Assembly: GCA_033002965.1 (NCBI GenBank)
Contig: JAURVB010005960.1
Span: 30,364 to 94,363, forward strand
Direction: 5' to 3'
DNA length: 64,000 nt
Source of the DNA: Piper betle
Lineage: Eukaryota > Streptophyta > Magnoliopsida > Piperales > Piperaceae
Of the stretch, positions 48,036 to 60,751 are shown one piece after another. Each line of letters opens with the position of its first letter. Position 1 is the first letter of the stretch. Below the pieces are notes generated by a model. It was not told where the DNA came from, did no database searches, and worked only from the letters and a program-made list of their open reading frames with translations. The position numbers and the translations under genes are program-made.

Positions 48036-49149
48036 TCACAAGTAGCCGTCTCTTTTATCCTGCTCCTCTGCAGCCTTGTTAGCTTGTTGCACCGATTTGA
48101 ACCACAAGAAGGCCTGCAAATGTGGAATCAAAATCCAAATGGTTAAGTTCTCATAAAACATGTGGAAGAAGAAGTTACACTATCTTATGGGAGATAAGGT
48201 TTATAGATAGAAGCTTAACCATCATTCATTGGTAAGAACAGAAGCAGCTGAATACCATTAAGCGTATCTTGGCAACTTTTTAAGATTAAATTGCTATGCT
48301 AATCAGGCTTGTAGAAGCTATCACTTTATCTTGGAAGAAATGGGATATAAATACACAAGCCTCGCCAAGAATTAACAAGCACAAATAATGGCGCATGAGC
48401 AGTATAAAAACTAAAATAAAACGTCTTTTAGCTTGCTAAGACTTCAACTATTGATAAGAAAGATATAAAAAAGTTTGTACATTAATTAATGCCTTGTTGC
48501 ATTAAAAACTAAATTACAGTTTCTGACAAGAAACGAGCAGTTCTAATGAAAAAGCAAACAATGAGAAATTTAGGAAGTTCATTATGAACACTCACAGAAG
48601 TTGGAAACCCAGTGAAGGCAAAGAATCCAAGCAATGGAGCATAGAACACACTGTCTGGATATACCACTCCAAACGCAGGCTTCTGGTTGGCATATTCAAA
48701 AATGGAGCCAATCTGCAAAACCAATTATCAGATAATTAATTAAAGGAGATGAAGAAGCATATTTTAGCAAACAATTATGTCATTGATGTGACCAATAATG
48801 TGGTGGGAAAATGAAATGAACCTACAGCAGCAATGGCTGTTATAGTTGATGCCAGCAAGTATGCATAGTAGGGAATCTCAAAGGTCTGTTCAGAACCATC
48901 TTTTGATTCATCCCTTGCCCAAGGAGGCTGCTCGTCAGAATCCGGTTTTGCCCAAGAAGGAATTGTTTCATCCGATTGACTTGATTTTGCAGAACCTTCG
49001 GTTACTGCATACACTTTAAACCTATGGAAAGATTTACATGGACCTGAGGCTTGGGGCAGAGAGCATAGCTTTGATGTAAAGAACTTCAAAACGGGCGTCT
49101 TCAAAGGGTGAAACAGGTGAAAGGTGCACAAAGGTGTTAAGACTGCCAT
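48036..49149 (-). CDS. Plastid-targeted two-span membrane protein of unknown function
   Basis: Three exons, 49149-48826, 48712-48596 and 48113-48036, all phase 0 with GT-AG borders; 172 aa and intact. The first ~50 residues are Ser/Lys/Pro-rich without acids, as in a chloroplast transit peptide. An acidic linker follows with SWAKPDSDEQPPWARDE. Two hydrophobic segments come next (YYAYLLASTITAIAAIGS and VFYAPLLGFFAFTGF), then a charged tail ending AAEEQDKRDGYL. It looks like the conserved plant plastid family with IPSWAKP..EPPPWA and FEY-NQKP motifs, for which I know no named function. A 5' UTR intron acceptor is likely just above 49186 (CTCTTTCAG). Confidence 0.8.
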
Positions 49150-49249
49150 TTTCTGGCCTCTCTCCTTCTTTCCCTACTGAATCTACCTGAAAGAGTACAT
49201 ACACAATAAGATCCAACTTATAAACCAAAAGATTTCCCAATTTTTCCTA

Positions 49250-52200
49250 AAAATGACAAAAAATGTGAACCACCCAGGCCTCATCAGATGAATGATGCAC
49301 TCATCAAATTGTTAGTGTTTCTCTCAGGGGAAAAAAATATATTAGATTCAATATTTGTAATAAGGAAAATAATCTGCTGTAAACATAAGCCATGGAATAC
49401 ACAGCCTACTTTCAAGTGGCTTCTGAGCTCATCCTTGCCACAGAGTGCAAACAAGTTCTTACAGCAACTACAACATTGATAATAATAGAAACCCATTTGA
49501 GATTGATATATTGTCATGAACATGGCAGCAACTATTCTATGCATGCCTAGAGCAAAAAACTAAAACAAAAATCATGTCTTACCAGTAATCACCAGAGAAA
49601 TATTGTCACTGTACCCATGAAGTTGGAGCCACCATTGCTGAAAGTTGGGAAGTTATCATCACATGTGGGGTCACAGATCCTGGGATATTAGAAATCTGGA
49701 AAGAAATTTTGTGGTGACAAATGAAAACGTTGGACCCATTGACTTGCAGGGGTCCATGAATGAGTAGGGGGTCCATGTTTTGATTCCTTTGAAGACAACA
49801 AGCACAGGGATATGGGCCGAAAGGTATTACTTCATGGGCTCATAGCTATTTCATTCGGCCCGTGGAAATGCAGAGCATAATCAGTGCCTCCTCAATTGAC
49901 AGAAATGATCTTCTCTCTGCTTGAAAGTTTCTGCTTGATCATTACTAAGACATTATGATCCATGTCTACTTCCCAAGTAATCATAAAATGCTTCATCATC
50001 AGATGTTGGACCAAATTGTAGTTCCTTATCAAAGTGCTCATCCCTCCATCGCCCCCTCACAAACTAACAAGCTCCTCTAATATTGTTGGCATGTTGTAGA
50101 ATATGGATGAGATCATCGTGCATGAGATTCATCGCTCACCAAGCAATCTTGTTGGGGTCATGAAGACTGCACCCAGTTTTTTTTTTTTGGGCCTCATGGT
50201 GGTGAGTAAAGTAAAAGTTACAATGTCAACGGCACCACTGAATTAGCCATGGATGCCTCCATGCTTTAAATCTAATTATGGCATTGCCCAACTTGCCCAA
50301 CTTCTACAAGTTGATGATTCATGTATACTTTGCGGTGGATTATTACACATAGAATGCTAAACTGTATTGCTTGAGTTCCCATTCATCTTATGTGATATTC
50401 AACTATATGTTTAGTGATTTCTACGTGTGATGTGCTAAGAAAACAAGATTGCCTACATGGGTTTGGATTTTCATTTGTGGTCTGCTGCCTAATGATTGGT
50501 GTCACTAAGTAAAAACAAAACCTTCCAATCAGCCAAAATGGCGCAGTAAGATGTTTTCAGTTCCATCAGCTCTTTCTTTTAAAATAGTCCCCTGCTACCT
50601 TGCCCTGAGCTACATTCCAAGTGCTCCTCAAATTCTAAGCAAAATGGGCACGGAAGAACAAACGGGGGGAAAAAAATATTACCCGTTTCCTGTAAGGCGG
50701 AAGAAGATTCTCTTCTCTCGAGATAAAAGCAAAACCAAAGGAATAAAAAAGTGAAAATATTACTGACCGATATCTGGTGTAAGACTGTAAGGTGTAACCA
50801 AAAGAAGTGGCACTCGGCACGGAATACATGGAAAATGCTTAACTATTACTTCAAGGGAAGGCCAAGCTCGAGGGATTTTCTCAACTTGTGTGTATGATAA
50901 GGCTTACGAGCTTAAATCTCCTTAATCTCGGCACCATTTTATTAAGTGGTGGGCACAAATATTCAAATTGAACTTAAATTTTTAATCTAAAAAAGTTAAA
51001 TGTTTGTGATCGAATTTCAAGTATTCATAAGACAACACAGACAAAGTCGAACCGTATTAGGCTATGGTTGATGGGCATGGTGGCGGTGTTGGACGAGCAA
51101 AACAAGGTGAGAAATGAGAAGAGGTGGTGTGTCATGAGAAAACAGAGTTTCTAGTCCCTACATGCTTGTCAAGAGCAAAACAAAAGCTGGAAAACTTGCT
51201 CAGACACACAGTTACTCTCACGGAAAGCAATACACCTTTCTTTTGTTTTCTTCTGGTTTTAGCTCCTTCCTAAGCGTCCTATTAATTTCGTACATATAGA
51301 CGCGATTGAACAAAACAAGGTCGTGATTTGTTCATGGTTTTTTTTAATGGCAAACATAAACCAATACTGTTAACCAAGAAGTATTGGAACTTGGAAGCAT
51401 GTTAGAATTGAGAACGACCCATCAAAATCCGTCCAATTTTAACGGTTGAAACAATGCACCCTTGTCTAGCTAAGTGTCAGAAATTGTTGTTGTGTAAGGG
51501 GATTAAAATAAGAATGCAGCCCGATTAGTGCCATTCTTAATTAAACTCAATAATGTTTTATCAACAAGGGTCCACTAACATACATTCTCTATACAACTAA
51601 GTGCAAAACATATGGAAACCTTATTGAGACTTTGCTGCTGGTGAAAACGAAAATTGATTTTGTAGAGACTTATAATTAAAGGGTAATAATTTTGTTGATT
51701 CTATTTCACCTGCCTAAGTTCCTGGTTGATCATAATTGAGCAATATTGCAAGTCATAATCTTGAAATATTGGTCATGGATAGGAAACGTTACAAGGAACG
51801 CCAAAATCATACTAATGATGATCACATATCAGTGTTCTTCAAGTAACTCAACCCGGCGAAATTTGTTGACGATTTCAACGATTGTTTTCATTCTAATTTC
51901 TGCTTGCAATATCAATCAATGACATGAAATCCATAATGTTAATGAGTTAATCAGTTAATCTCATCTTTAGTTGGGACTAAAGATAAAATGTAGACAAAGC
52001 GAACTTCTTGATTCACATGCTCAGCAGCTCAGGAGACCACCAATGAGCATTGCAGCAGCTGGGCATGGGCCAAATGGCAGAGGAAAGATATGCCAAAGGC
52101 AAACACCTGGTCCTCACATGTGACAAATCCATGGCCTAATGGGGACCAAAACCCATCCTTTTTGTGGAGATTTGCCTGTCTTTGACAACATCCTCTACAT

Positions 52201-52440
52201 CTCTTCCTCAAGGTGCATGCAATTCTTTCCTAGTTTTCATCATTTATAACACAGATAATGAAACCTCCCATTACAAGAAACCAATATGCCCACTTTTTCT
52301 TACCAGACCACATTGACAGAAAGAGAAACAAACAAAGTGGTGCTACTTGATGAAGCTTTTTACTTGAAGACAAGTAAAAGTGTTCCCTGCAAGTTAAGCT
52401 TTGAGCTAAAAAGAAGGAAGAGGAAACCAGCTTAAATAAT
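49250..52440. other. Intergenic spacer
   Basis: Roughly 3 kb with mixed composition and no convincing coding region or transposon ends. Confidence 0.45.
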
Positions 52441-52464
52441 GCTTTAACGGTCACTTGTAATGAA

Positions 52465-52547
52465 GGAGAGGAGAGGAGAGGAGAGGAGAGGAGAGGAGAG
52501 GTTGAAGAAAGTGAGAATCTTCTTCACCACTTTCATGCACACACATG

Positions 52548-52578
<31 letters not shown>
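52465..52578 (+). repeat. Microsatellites: (GAGAG)n and (TA)n/(GT)n
   Basis: A pentanucleotide (GAGAG)n run at 52465-52501 and a CACACACATG-(TA)n-(GT)n stretch at about 52538-52578, 160-270 bases ahead of the subtilase start. GA-rich repeats close to promoters are frequent in plants and may bind BPC-type factors, which is only a possibility here. Confidence 0.85.
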
Positions 52579-52681
52579 TAAACTTTTCATCTTCTCTGTT
52601 ATCCAAAATACAAGCTTTTTCCACCGTTTCTACGTAATATATACATCATATATATGTCTGTGAAAGTTCCCTTCGTTTTTC

Positions 52682-52690
52682 CTGTATAAA
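52682..52690 (+). promoter_or_regulatory. Probable TATA box of the subtilase gene
   Basis: TGTATAAAC lies about 50 bases before the ATG at 52737. Assigned by sequence and position. Confidence 0.45.
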
Positions 52691-52736
52691 CACACATACC
52701 CCTCATCCTTGCTGCTTTCTCCGACCGAGCTTGGCA

Positions 52737-55700
52737 ATGGCCGGACTGCGTTTTGGCTGCTGTTGCCTTTGTTTTCTGCTTCTTCTAGCTGCACCCATCT
52801 CCTGCCACTCTTCCCAGGTTGTTCATTCGTAGTGTTGGTGACACTCTGTTTGCTGTATGCATTTGGTTTACGAAATTCTGTTGCTTGTGTGAAGTGATGG
52901 ACGTGTTTGGTTTTGTGGTTTTTTGCAGGTGTATGTTGTGTACATGGGGAGCCGTGGAAGAGATGAACTGGATGTGGTCTTGAAGCAGAACCGTGAAATG
53001 CTTGTTTGTGTGCATGAAGGAAGGTCTGTCCATGGCTCTCTGATGCTCTTTCCCTTTCTCGGCGAAATATTTCATTTTTTTCTCATTCCATCTCTTGTTT
53101 TTTCTGGGTTTGGGATGATTCTAGCATTGAGAAGGCTGAGGCTTCGCACGTTTACAGTTACAAGCATGGATTCAGAGGATTTGCAGCAAGGCTGACGGAG
53201 GAGCAAGCTTCCTCCTTGTCCAGTAAGCTAGTTCCTTATATTTAGGCCTGTTGAGCAAGAATGATCTTTCTGAATAAGATTTGTTTTTTATGTTCGCTGT
53301 GGTGTTTGTCAATCTTCTTGAGAAGAGAGGTTTTGATGTTTTATTGGTCTACGATTTTTGAGAGCTTCAAGTATGCAGAAATGCCTGGAGTGGTTTCGGT
53401 GTTTCCCAACATGAACAGAAGTCTCCACACCACTCATTCTTGGGATTTCATGGGTCTTATAAGTGATGAGGCCATGGAAATTTCTGGTTTATCGACCAAG
53501 AATCAGGAGAATGTCATTATCGGTGTCATTGACACAGGTATGGACTGTCATTCACTGCCTTTGCTAGATTTTATTATATGCAACCCTTTTAACATTTGCT
53601 CTGTCCATGAGCCGACAGTTTTGAGGTAATCTATGGCTCAACCAGATTAAGTTCAATATTTATCGAATCAATCATTTCTCCAATTTTTAAGCTCCTGCCC
53701 AGATTTTACATAGATATGATGATTGATAGTGTGTTCCTGGTTGGACTGAGATTGCAATAAATACGAGAAGATTTTTCTGATTTTCTGGTTCTGTGCATGG
53801 ATTATAATGTTCCGGTAACTTTCACAGATTAATGGGGTTGCTCGGTCCTACATCATTCGTTTAACAAAAGTTTGACTTATGTGCAGTTTTGTTGCTATTA
53901 TACACTGGAAATGTAGTGATCGAAACAAACGACACACAGGAATTTATAACAGCTGCGCCTGTTTCTACTTTTTTATTTGACTTATGTTAATAAAATAAAA
54001 AGAACATAAAGTAAGAAATCAAATTGAGTTCAATTTTAAGATAGTAAGTTTGGATATTGTAAAATTCAAGGAAATACTTATGTCGTCTGCACTTCTCCAG
54101 CGAGTAATGTCTAGTTTAATATGTTACATCAGGAATATGGCCTGAATCTCCAAGTTTTGTCGATTCCCACATGCCTCCAGTTCCTTCTCGCTGGAAAGGA
54201 GAATGTCAGAATGGAGAAGCATTTAATTCATCACATTGCAACAGGTTCCATTTCACAAAATTTTGAACCTTTTTACCACTCAACAATGCAAAGTAGTGTC
54301 CTGATTCAGATAACATAATCTTGGCAGGAAAGTGATAGGAGCAAGGTATTATTTGAATGGGTATGAAGCCGAAGTAATTCGTAGAGATGTGCCAATTTCT
54401 GATGCAACAGTGAAGTATAGATCTGCCAGAGACAGCTCTGGCCATGGAAGTCACACAGCTTCAACAGCTGCAGGACGGTATGTGGAGGGCATGAACTACA
54501 GTGGCTTAGCAGCTGGAGGAGCAAGGGGAGGTGCCCCAACTTCTAGAATTGCAGTCTATAAGACCTGCTGGAACTCTGGCTGCTTTGATGCAGATTTGTT
54601 GGCTGCGTTTGATGATGCAATCAAAGATGGTGTAGATATCTTATCTTTGTCTTTGGGTCCGGATTCACCACAAGGAGATTACTTCAATGATGCTGTCTCA
54701 ATTGGGTCTTTTCATGCTGCTAGCCGTGGAATTCTCGTTGTTTCATCTGTTGGTAACGATGGAGGCTCTGGTTCAGCTACTAATCTTGCGCCATGGATGC
54801 TCACAGTGGCTGCTAGCTCAACAGATAGAGATTTCACCTCAGATATTATACTTGGGAGAGACATAACTTTCACTGTAAAAATCTCAATCTAGTTCACTTG
54901 TTTCTTTTACTACGTGCAGGAAGGTTACTCTGACGTCTCCCTCTTACTTCTAAATCAGGGTGAGAGCCTAAATGTGATGGAGATGAATTCTTCGGCAAGA
55001 ATTATGGATGCTTCACAAGCCTTCAATGGGTTTTTTACACCCTATCAGGCCAGGTGAAAAAGATGTCTCTTAGAAATCTTATAGTAGCATACTCAGCTTT
55101 TGAGACTTCTTTGTTCCTTCTATAAGTTCTCTTTCTCAATTTTTTTTTTGTGTTTACTTCTATAAATAAATGATAAGGATACATGGCAGCGTGCTAAGTT
55201 CTCTTTCGTCTAATCAGTTATTGCATTTCATAGCGACCAAAACGTAAATGATGATGATGATAGTTTTGATTATGAAAATATGTACAAATCTTATAGCCTG
55301 ATTTTGAGTTGTTTTCTGCGGTATGTATCTGTAGTTACTGCTTGGATAGCTCTTTGAATAGAACAAAGGTTAGGGGCAAAATTCTAGTCTGCCGTACCGC
55401 AGAGAGCTCCACAGAGTCTAAGTTGGCCAAGAGCATTGTGGTGAAGGAAGCTGGAGGGGTTGGAATGGTTTTGATAGATGAGAGAGACAAAGACATTGCA
55501 ATCCCTTTCGTGATTCCTTCAGCAATTGTGGGGAAAAGGACTGGTGCCAGAATCCTGTCCTATATTAATCATAGGAGGTTTGAATCATCCGTTCTTGAAA
55601 GTTGAACATTCACATTCACATTCACATTTACAATCAATGAGTAGAGAAGACAGTTCTAATCTTGAGTTGTTTTTGTGTCCTTTTCTATAGAAAACCTCGG

Positions 55701-56795
55701 TCAATCATCTTACCTGCCAAAACAATCCTAGGGTCTAGTCCTGCTCCTCGTGTTGCCTCTTTCTCTTCCAAAGGTCCCAACTCTCTCAATCCAGAAATAC
55801 TCAAGGTAACTCAAGTTTGTTCTCATAAATGAGTCTGGGCCTTTTTGCGTGCTACACATGAAGAGTTATAGTCCATCCTTGCATGTGAAAATTCTTATGC
55901 TGGTATAGTTTGTTTCTAGCCTGATGTCACAGCTCCGGGACTTAATATATTAGCAGCTTGGTCACCTGCAGCTAAAAACCTGCATTTCAATATTCTTTCT
56001 GGGACTTCAATGGCCTGCCCTCATGTATCAGGCATAGCAGCTTTGGTTAAAGCTGTTCACCCGTCATGGTCTCCTTCTGCAATCAAATCAGCTATATTGA
56101 CATCAGGTAATCTTCCCATTCTAGTAATCTCTTGTCCTCTTCTTTAAGTTTTAAGACTCAACTCATCATATGTAATCAATCTATCCATATGGACCATGGT
56201 TCTTGACTGGAATCTGAGACTTGTTTCAAATACAGCTACTAGGTTGGACAGGTTCGGCGATTTGATCACTGCAGACCCAGATGAAAGACCAGCAACCCCA
56301 TTTGACTATGGGTCTGGCTTTGTTAATCCCACAAGAGCCCTAAAACCTGGACTTGTTTACGACGTTGAAACATCAGACTACAAGAACTTCTTGTGCTCAA
56401 TTGGGTATGATGTGACAACCTTAAGAATGGTAACAGGTGATAAGAGTGTGTGCATCAAACCTTACCCAACCTCCCTGGACTTGAACTATCCATCAATCTC
56501 AGTGCCTGATCTAAAATACAGTTATTCAGTCACTAGAACTGTAACAAATGTTGGTAAACCCAGAAGCATATATCGAGCAATTGTGACACCACCTCCGGGA
56601 ATCAAGGTAACAGTCATACCAAGCCGCCTCTTCTTCACATATAGTGGTGAAAAGAAGAGGTTTACTGTAAATTTCAGAGCAGTGGCTCCTTCCAAGGGAT
56701 TTGTTTTTGGTTCTTTGTCATGGAAGAAAAGGAACTTACTGGTGACCAGCCCTTTGATTGTTCGGTTAAGCACCTCTAAATCTGGCAAGTCTTAA
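52737..56795 (+). CDS. Subtilisin-like serine protease (subtilase, S8A), intact
   Basis: Eleven exons: 52737-52817, 52929-53023, 53125-53222, 53379-53537, 54133-54244, 54328-54874, 54959-55053, 55335-55577, 55691-55805, 55920-56106 and 56236-56795. They sum to 764 codons without a break. A signal peptide ([20 protein letters not shown]) is followed by an I9 prodomain (VYVVYMGS...[15 protein letters not shown]) and the catalytic triad: Asp in [13 protein letters not shown], His in [11 protein letters not shown], Ser in [17 protein letters not shown] domain (GKILVCR to SYINHRR) lies between His and Ser, and a C-terminal fibronectin-III-like domain ([12 protein letters not shown]) follows. A secreted plant protease, active in the apoplast on unknown substrates. 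The many exons fit the SBT3/SBT5-type groups better than the mostly intron-poor SBT1, but the subgroup is not settled. Confidence 0.95.
55604..55632 (+). repeat. Short (CACATT)n repeat in a subtilase intron
   Basis: ATTCACATTCACATTCACATTT lies directly after the exon ending at 55577. Simple tandem repeat of about four units. Confidence 0.7.
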
Positions 56796-56953
56796 TGATC
56801 AGCTTATATTGGGTCGACCTGTTTTCACTTCATTTTGTTTGTCTGTAGATATTTGTTTACTAAATTTGGCGAGGTTCGATTGAAAGGAGTCACATTTTTG
56901 TGTGAATAAGAGAGTTATATCAATCAATTGGTTGGACCCATGATTATTGATTC

Positions 56954-57688
56954 CATGGTTGCATAAATCGGAATCGGAATCGGAATCGGTTTTCTAGTGA
57001 ATCGGAATCGGAATCCGAATCGGTCTGAATCGGCCCGGAATCGGTTCAGTTGAATCGGTCCAAATTAATTTAATCAGTTATATATAATAATTTGACAATT
57101 TATAATATAAATATATTAAAATTAAGTATTGATGTTATTTTGATATTATTCTGTGTATTATAGTTTTTGATATTTTTAAATATTTTTTAAGATTTTTTTA
57201 AATTATTTCGAATTAATTATTATTTTTGACTCGAGTTAGACTCGAGTCAACTTTTAATTACAAGAATGCCACCGTGCGATTTTTACCCCCCGCCGCCACC
57301 GGCGGCCCGGTCGGCGGCGAGTCTCGCGGCGGCGAGTCTCGCGGCGGCGAGGTCGGCAGCCGGTCGGCGGCGAGCGCGGAGTCGGGGCCGCACGGCGGAG
57401 GCGGAAACCGGGCGGCGGCGGGCGGACGAGCGGCGGCGGTGTCGGGGGAGCGGGTTTGATTTTAGGTTTTTAAAATCCAAATTACCATTTTACCCATGCT
57501 TAAATAATTTAATAAAAATCATACCTAGGGTATTTTGGTAATTTCTTAAAAACCGATTCCGATTTAAATCGGCCGATTCCGGGGCCGATTCGGGGCCGCC
57601 CGATTCGGCCCGAAATCGGATCGGCGCGACGCCGATCCGATTTAAATCGGCCGATTCCGCACGGAATCGGCCGATTTCTGCAACAGTG
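56954..57688. mobile_element. Small non-autonomous hAT-type transposon
   Basis: 735 bases with inverted ends CATGGTTGCATAAATCGG and, reversed, CACTGTTGCAGAAATCGG. It is flanked by a perfect 8-bp duplication ATTGATTC (56946-56953 and 57689-57696). Subterminal regions consist of short ATCGGAATCGG / CCGATTCCG repeats, typical of hAT. The core has a GACTCGAGT palindrome (near 57228-57246) and a GC-rich GGCGGCGAG stretch at 57280-57450. It encodes no transposase. It lies about 160 bases after the subtilase stop. Confidence 0.88.
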
Positions 57689-57699
57689 ATTGATTCCTG

Positions 57700-59015
57700 G
57701 TTGATAGTTGCCAATTCTGATTCGATCAAGTCCGGGTGCAGTTATCGGCTTATAAAGCTACGATTGACAGACATCCTCTATATTGTCGTCTACAGGAAAG
57801 GTGTCACTTGTGATTTATTAGAGCTGCAAACGATGCATATTTTGGCCACCTTAAGCTAGTCTCAAAATAACACCTCTTAAGTAATTTTGTTTCTTCACCT
57901 TGGTCACTTGGCAATCTTCAAGGTAAACCCTGATTACATGCAAGTCTTATAGTCCTAAGTCTCGTTTTCAATACATACTTCACACGCAGCAAGTTTGCAA
58001 TTCTGTTTGCAACTCAGGAGTCTGCATAATCTCCAAAATTATTTGCCCTGCCATATTCTTGCTTGATACAAATTACTTTTCTATAGAGTCATATGAAGAT
58101 AAAAAACAAAATGCTTAAAACAAACACTCCATCAACACAGGACGCATCAGCGAAGCAGCAAAAATAAACCCAGTGGTGATAGCAGAAACAATGCTAAGTA
58201 GCTGTGTAAGTTCAGCAGTTATTTGAAATGCGACAGCACAACAATCTCAAAACATCAAAGACGACCCCAAATTGCTATTTGAATTATGAGCAATCCGATC
58301 TCTGATCATCTAATTTAGTGGGTGTGAAAAAAATAGCCATGTACAAAAAATTAGGAGCAAAATGCCAAGCACTGCCCATGAAATCCCTGCTCCTAAGACA
58401 TCAACGAACAGTAGCACAAACAGCTAGAGCAAATGACTGTAGAAATGTATATAGAAAAGAGAGATTTGGACCACTAGATTTGAACATCATGGAATGCCAT
58501 GCAAAATCTATCCTTTCACATCGCATTCAGAAGTTGAGAGCATATTCCCCTCAGTTCCACGCAACAGTAGAAAAAACAACAGTTACCTTCGAGAAATTTC
58601 ATATCCACTGGCCACATAGATCCTTGCGGGGCCTGTGGAATCTATCAAGTTGTCTAAAGGATCGGAGCATCACAAATATCAGACAATGAACTGGTTTTCT
58701 CTGCACCTTAAAGTGCAAATAGAAATTACATAATTGTGGATGCTATGCACAAAGGACTGATAAGATTAAGCACCTCAAAACATACAACTACAACCAATGG
58801 ACGGGCAAGATGAATGCCCAAGATATGATTTCAACAAAGCAACAAAGGTAATCTGCATATGGGTACATTCAATCATCTTTGCATTACAGAAAATACTTAG
58901 GGTTATCTATGTTGTCTGACATAAAAAGTTTCATCACACCCAGATGATTAAGTAAAGATGTTACGACAGTGAGTAGAGAAACACGAACCATCAATCATAA
59001 TTTCGCCACTCTCTG
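57700..59015. other. Spacer / 3' region of the coiled-coil gene
   Basis: Non-coding, with no long conserved frame. An open stretch of 123 codons at 58318-58689 has no recognisable domain and is not called. The part near 59000 is probably 3' UTR of the minus-strand gene. Confidence 0.4.
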
Positions 59016-59021
59016 AAGCTC

Positions 59022-59424
59022 TTATGGATCAATCAAACCTTCTAGCACAACAAGTTGGTCCAACAGTGCCAATTTCATTTCTTCAAGTTTTTTGACATCC
59101 ATTTCAACCTCAGTTAATTCACTTTTCAGTGAACAGCTTTTTCTTCTAACCGTAAATATTTTCTTCGAAGTGCCCGATACTCATTGTTAGACTTTGAGGA
59201 ATCAACAAAGGAATCGGAATTTGATCCCTCGGGTTGTTGAAAAGATAGAGATGTTTCACTTTGCACATTTCCATTTTGGTACCTAGATGGCGGCCGAAGC
59301 ATTGATGGCTGAACTTTTGCTTCGCCTAGCATGTAATTCATAGAAGAACGCAGTGGCACAGATTTCTTTTTCGAGATTTTCCAGGGAGAATTCCATCTGG
59401 ATGTAATACTCGTCCATCTTGCAT
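59022..59424 (-). CDS. Small plant coiled-coil protein, function unknown; two frame breaks
   Basis: One coding exon starting at ATG 59424 just after an acceptor-like CTTTACTGGCAG. It reads MQDGRVLHPDGILPGK, then KSVPLRSSMNYMLGEAK, MLRPPSRYQNGNV, ETSLSFQQPEGS, LRRKYLRLEEK, and ends with the coiled coil ELTEVEMDVKKLEEMK and LLDQLVVLEGLIDP. The pattern (heptad-rich C-terminus with LLDQLVVLEGL) recurs in plant proteins without known function. Frame breaks sit at the T5 runs 59367-59371 and 59138-59142. One base each restores 134 aa. Transcription probably begins near 61000-61250, with a 5' UTR intron of about 1.5 kb. Confidence 0.7.
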
Positions 59425-60751
59425 GCTAATTGCTGCCAGTAAAGGCAAAGATCTGGCTTAATATTGTATAACAGGGAAATTAATTATGGCAAATACATGT
59501 TATTAATAATGGACAATAAAATTGAAAAGAATTTTTTTAAAAAAAAATCAATTAACCTCATATAAAAACTGAATTTGCTCAAAAGAGCCAGAGAAGAAGC
59601 ACATACAAGCTATAGTTCAATCCTCCATTTGGAAAAGGAACATTTCCCATTCTCTTGGTACATTTCCCCATAAATGCAATTTACACTCATGCAAATAATG
59701 GAAGCAACCTAGCAAATCATTTAATTTTTTTCAAAAAAACCAATTCATGTGTAAAGCACTAAATCAATAACAGACTTCTCGTTCTGATGGTCATTATTCA
59801 TTTCAAAATAAGTTACAGACTCCCAAACAAGAATGAAATTCTCATCAAATGCATGAAAGTTGAAATTCTAAGTCTTACCCGATATTCACAGTTGAAGAAA
59901 AGATAGTCCTATATATGCATTTTAAAGTGATGACAGGCAGGCCAGTAGGCTAAGGCTATGTTTAACCAAAATCCTACATACATTACCAGTTAGAAAAAAG
60001 ATCAGAACGTATTACACAACATAATAATATCCAACCAATTGAAAAAACACATCTACACCAGTCTATTTCTTTATTTAATTTGAAAAAACCATACACCTCT
60101 AATTATACTTCAAGACACCGATTTCAGTATATTGACTAGCAGCTTTGACCTTCTTCATAAGTGAATCAAAACCTATATATCTGTTTTAAGAACTGTTTAA
60201 AACCCAAAAGAAAATGGTTCAATCGGTAAAATACTCCCTATATGAAAAATAAACACATCTGTACAGGCGGTATTTTGCATACCTCGTTAACACTATTGCT
60301 CAAGTGATCATTTCATTTTTTTATATGTTAATATTGTTGCCAGAATTCGTCAATAGGCTCCAAAGTATGAATTAAGCAAATTGATAATAATTTGGGCAAA
60401 ATAGTCAAGGAGCAAATAACCAACACAAATATTTAGCCTAACAGCTTACCTATTCACTATATCAAATAAACGAGTAAAAGAGATTACCCACAGAATCGGA
60501 GCCACAACCTGCAACAGCTCGAGAGTACACCTACCGACAAGACTAAACCCGAGGTACTCAGAAACACTGCTCTTTCTCTTCCTTCCCTCTTTCAAACTCC
60601 TTATCACAATCCCTCCTCAACAATGGGATCAGTAATTAGGCTCCCACAACTATAAAACACACAATGTAGATCGCTGCTACACTCAAAATAGAACTGTTCC
60701 TAATTAATTAACATAGTTTCTTAATTTAGAGTTCCATACAACAACAACAAC

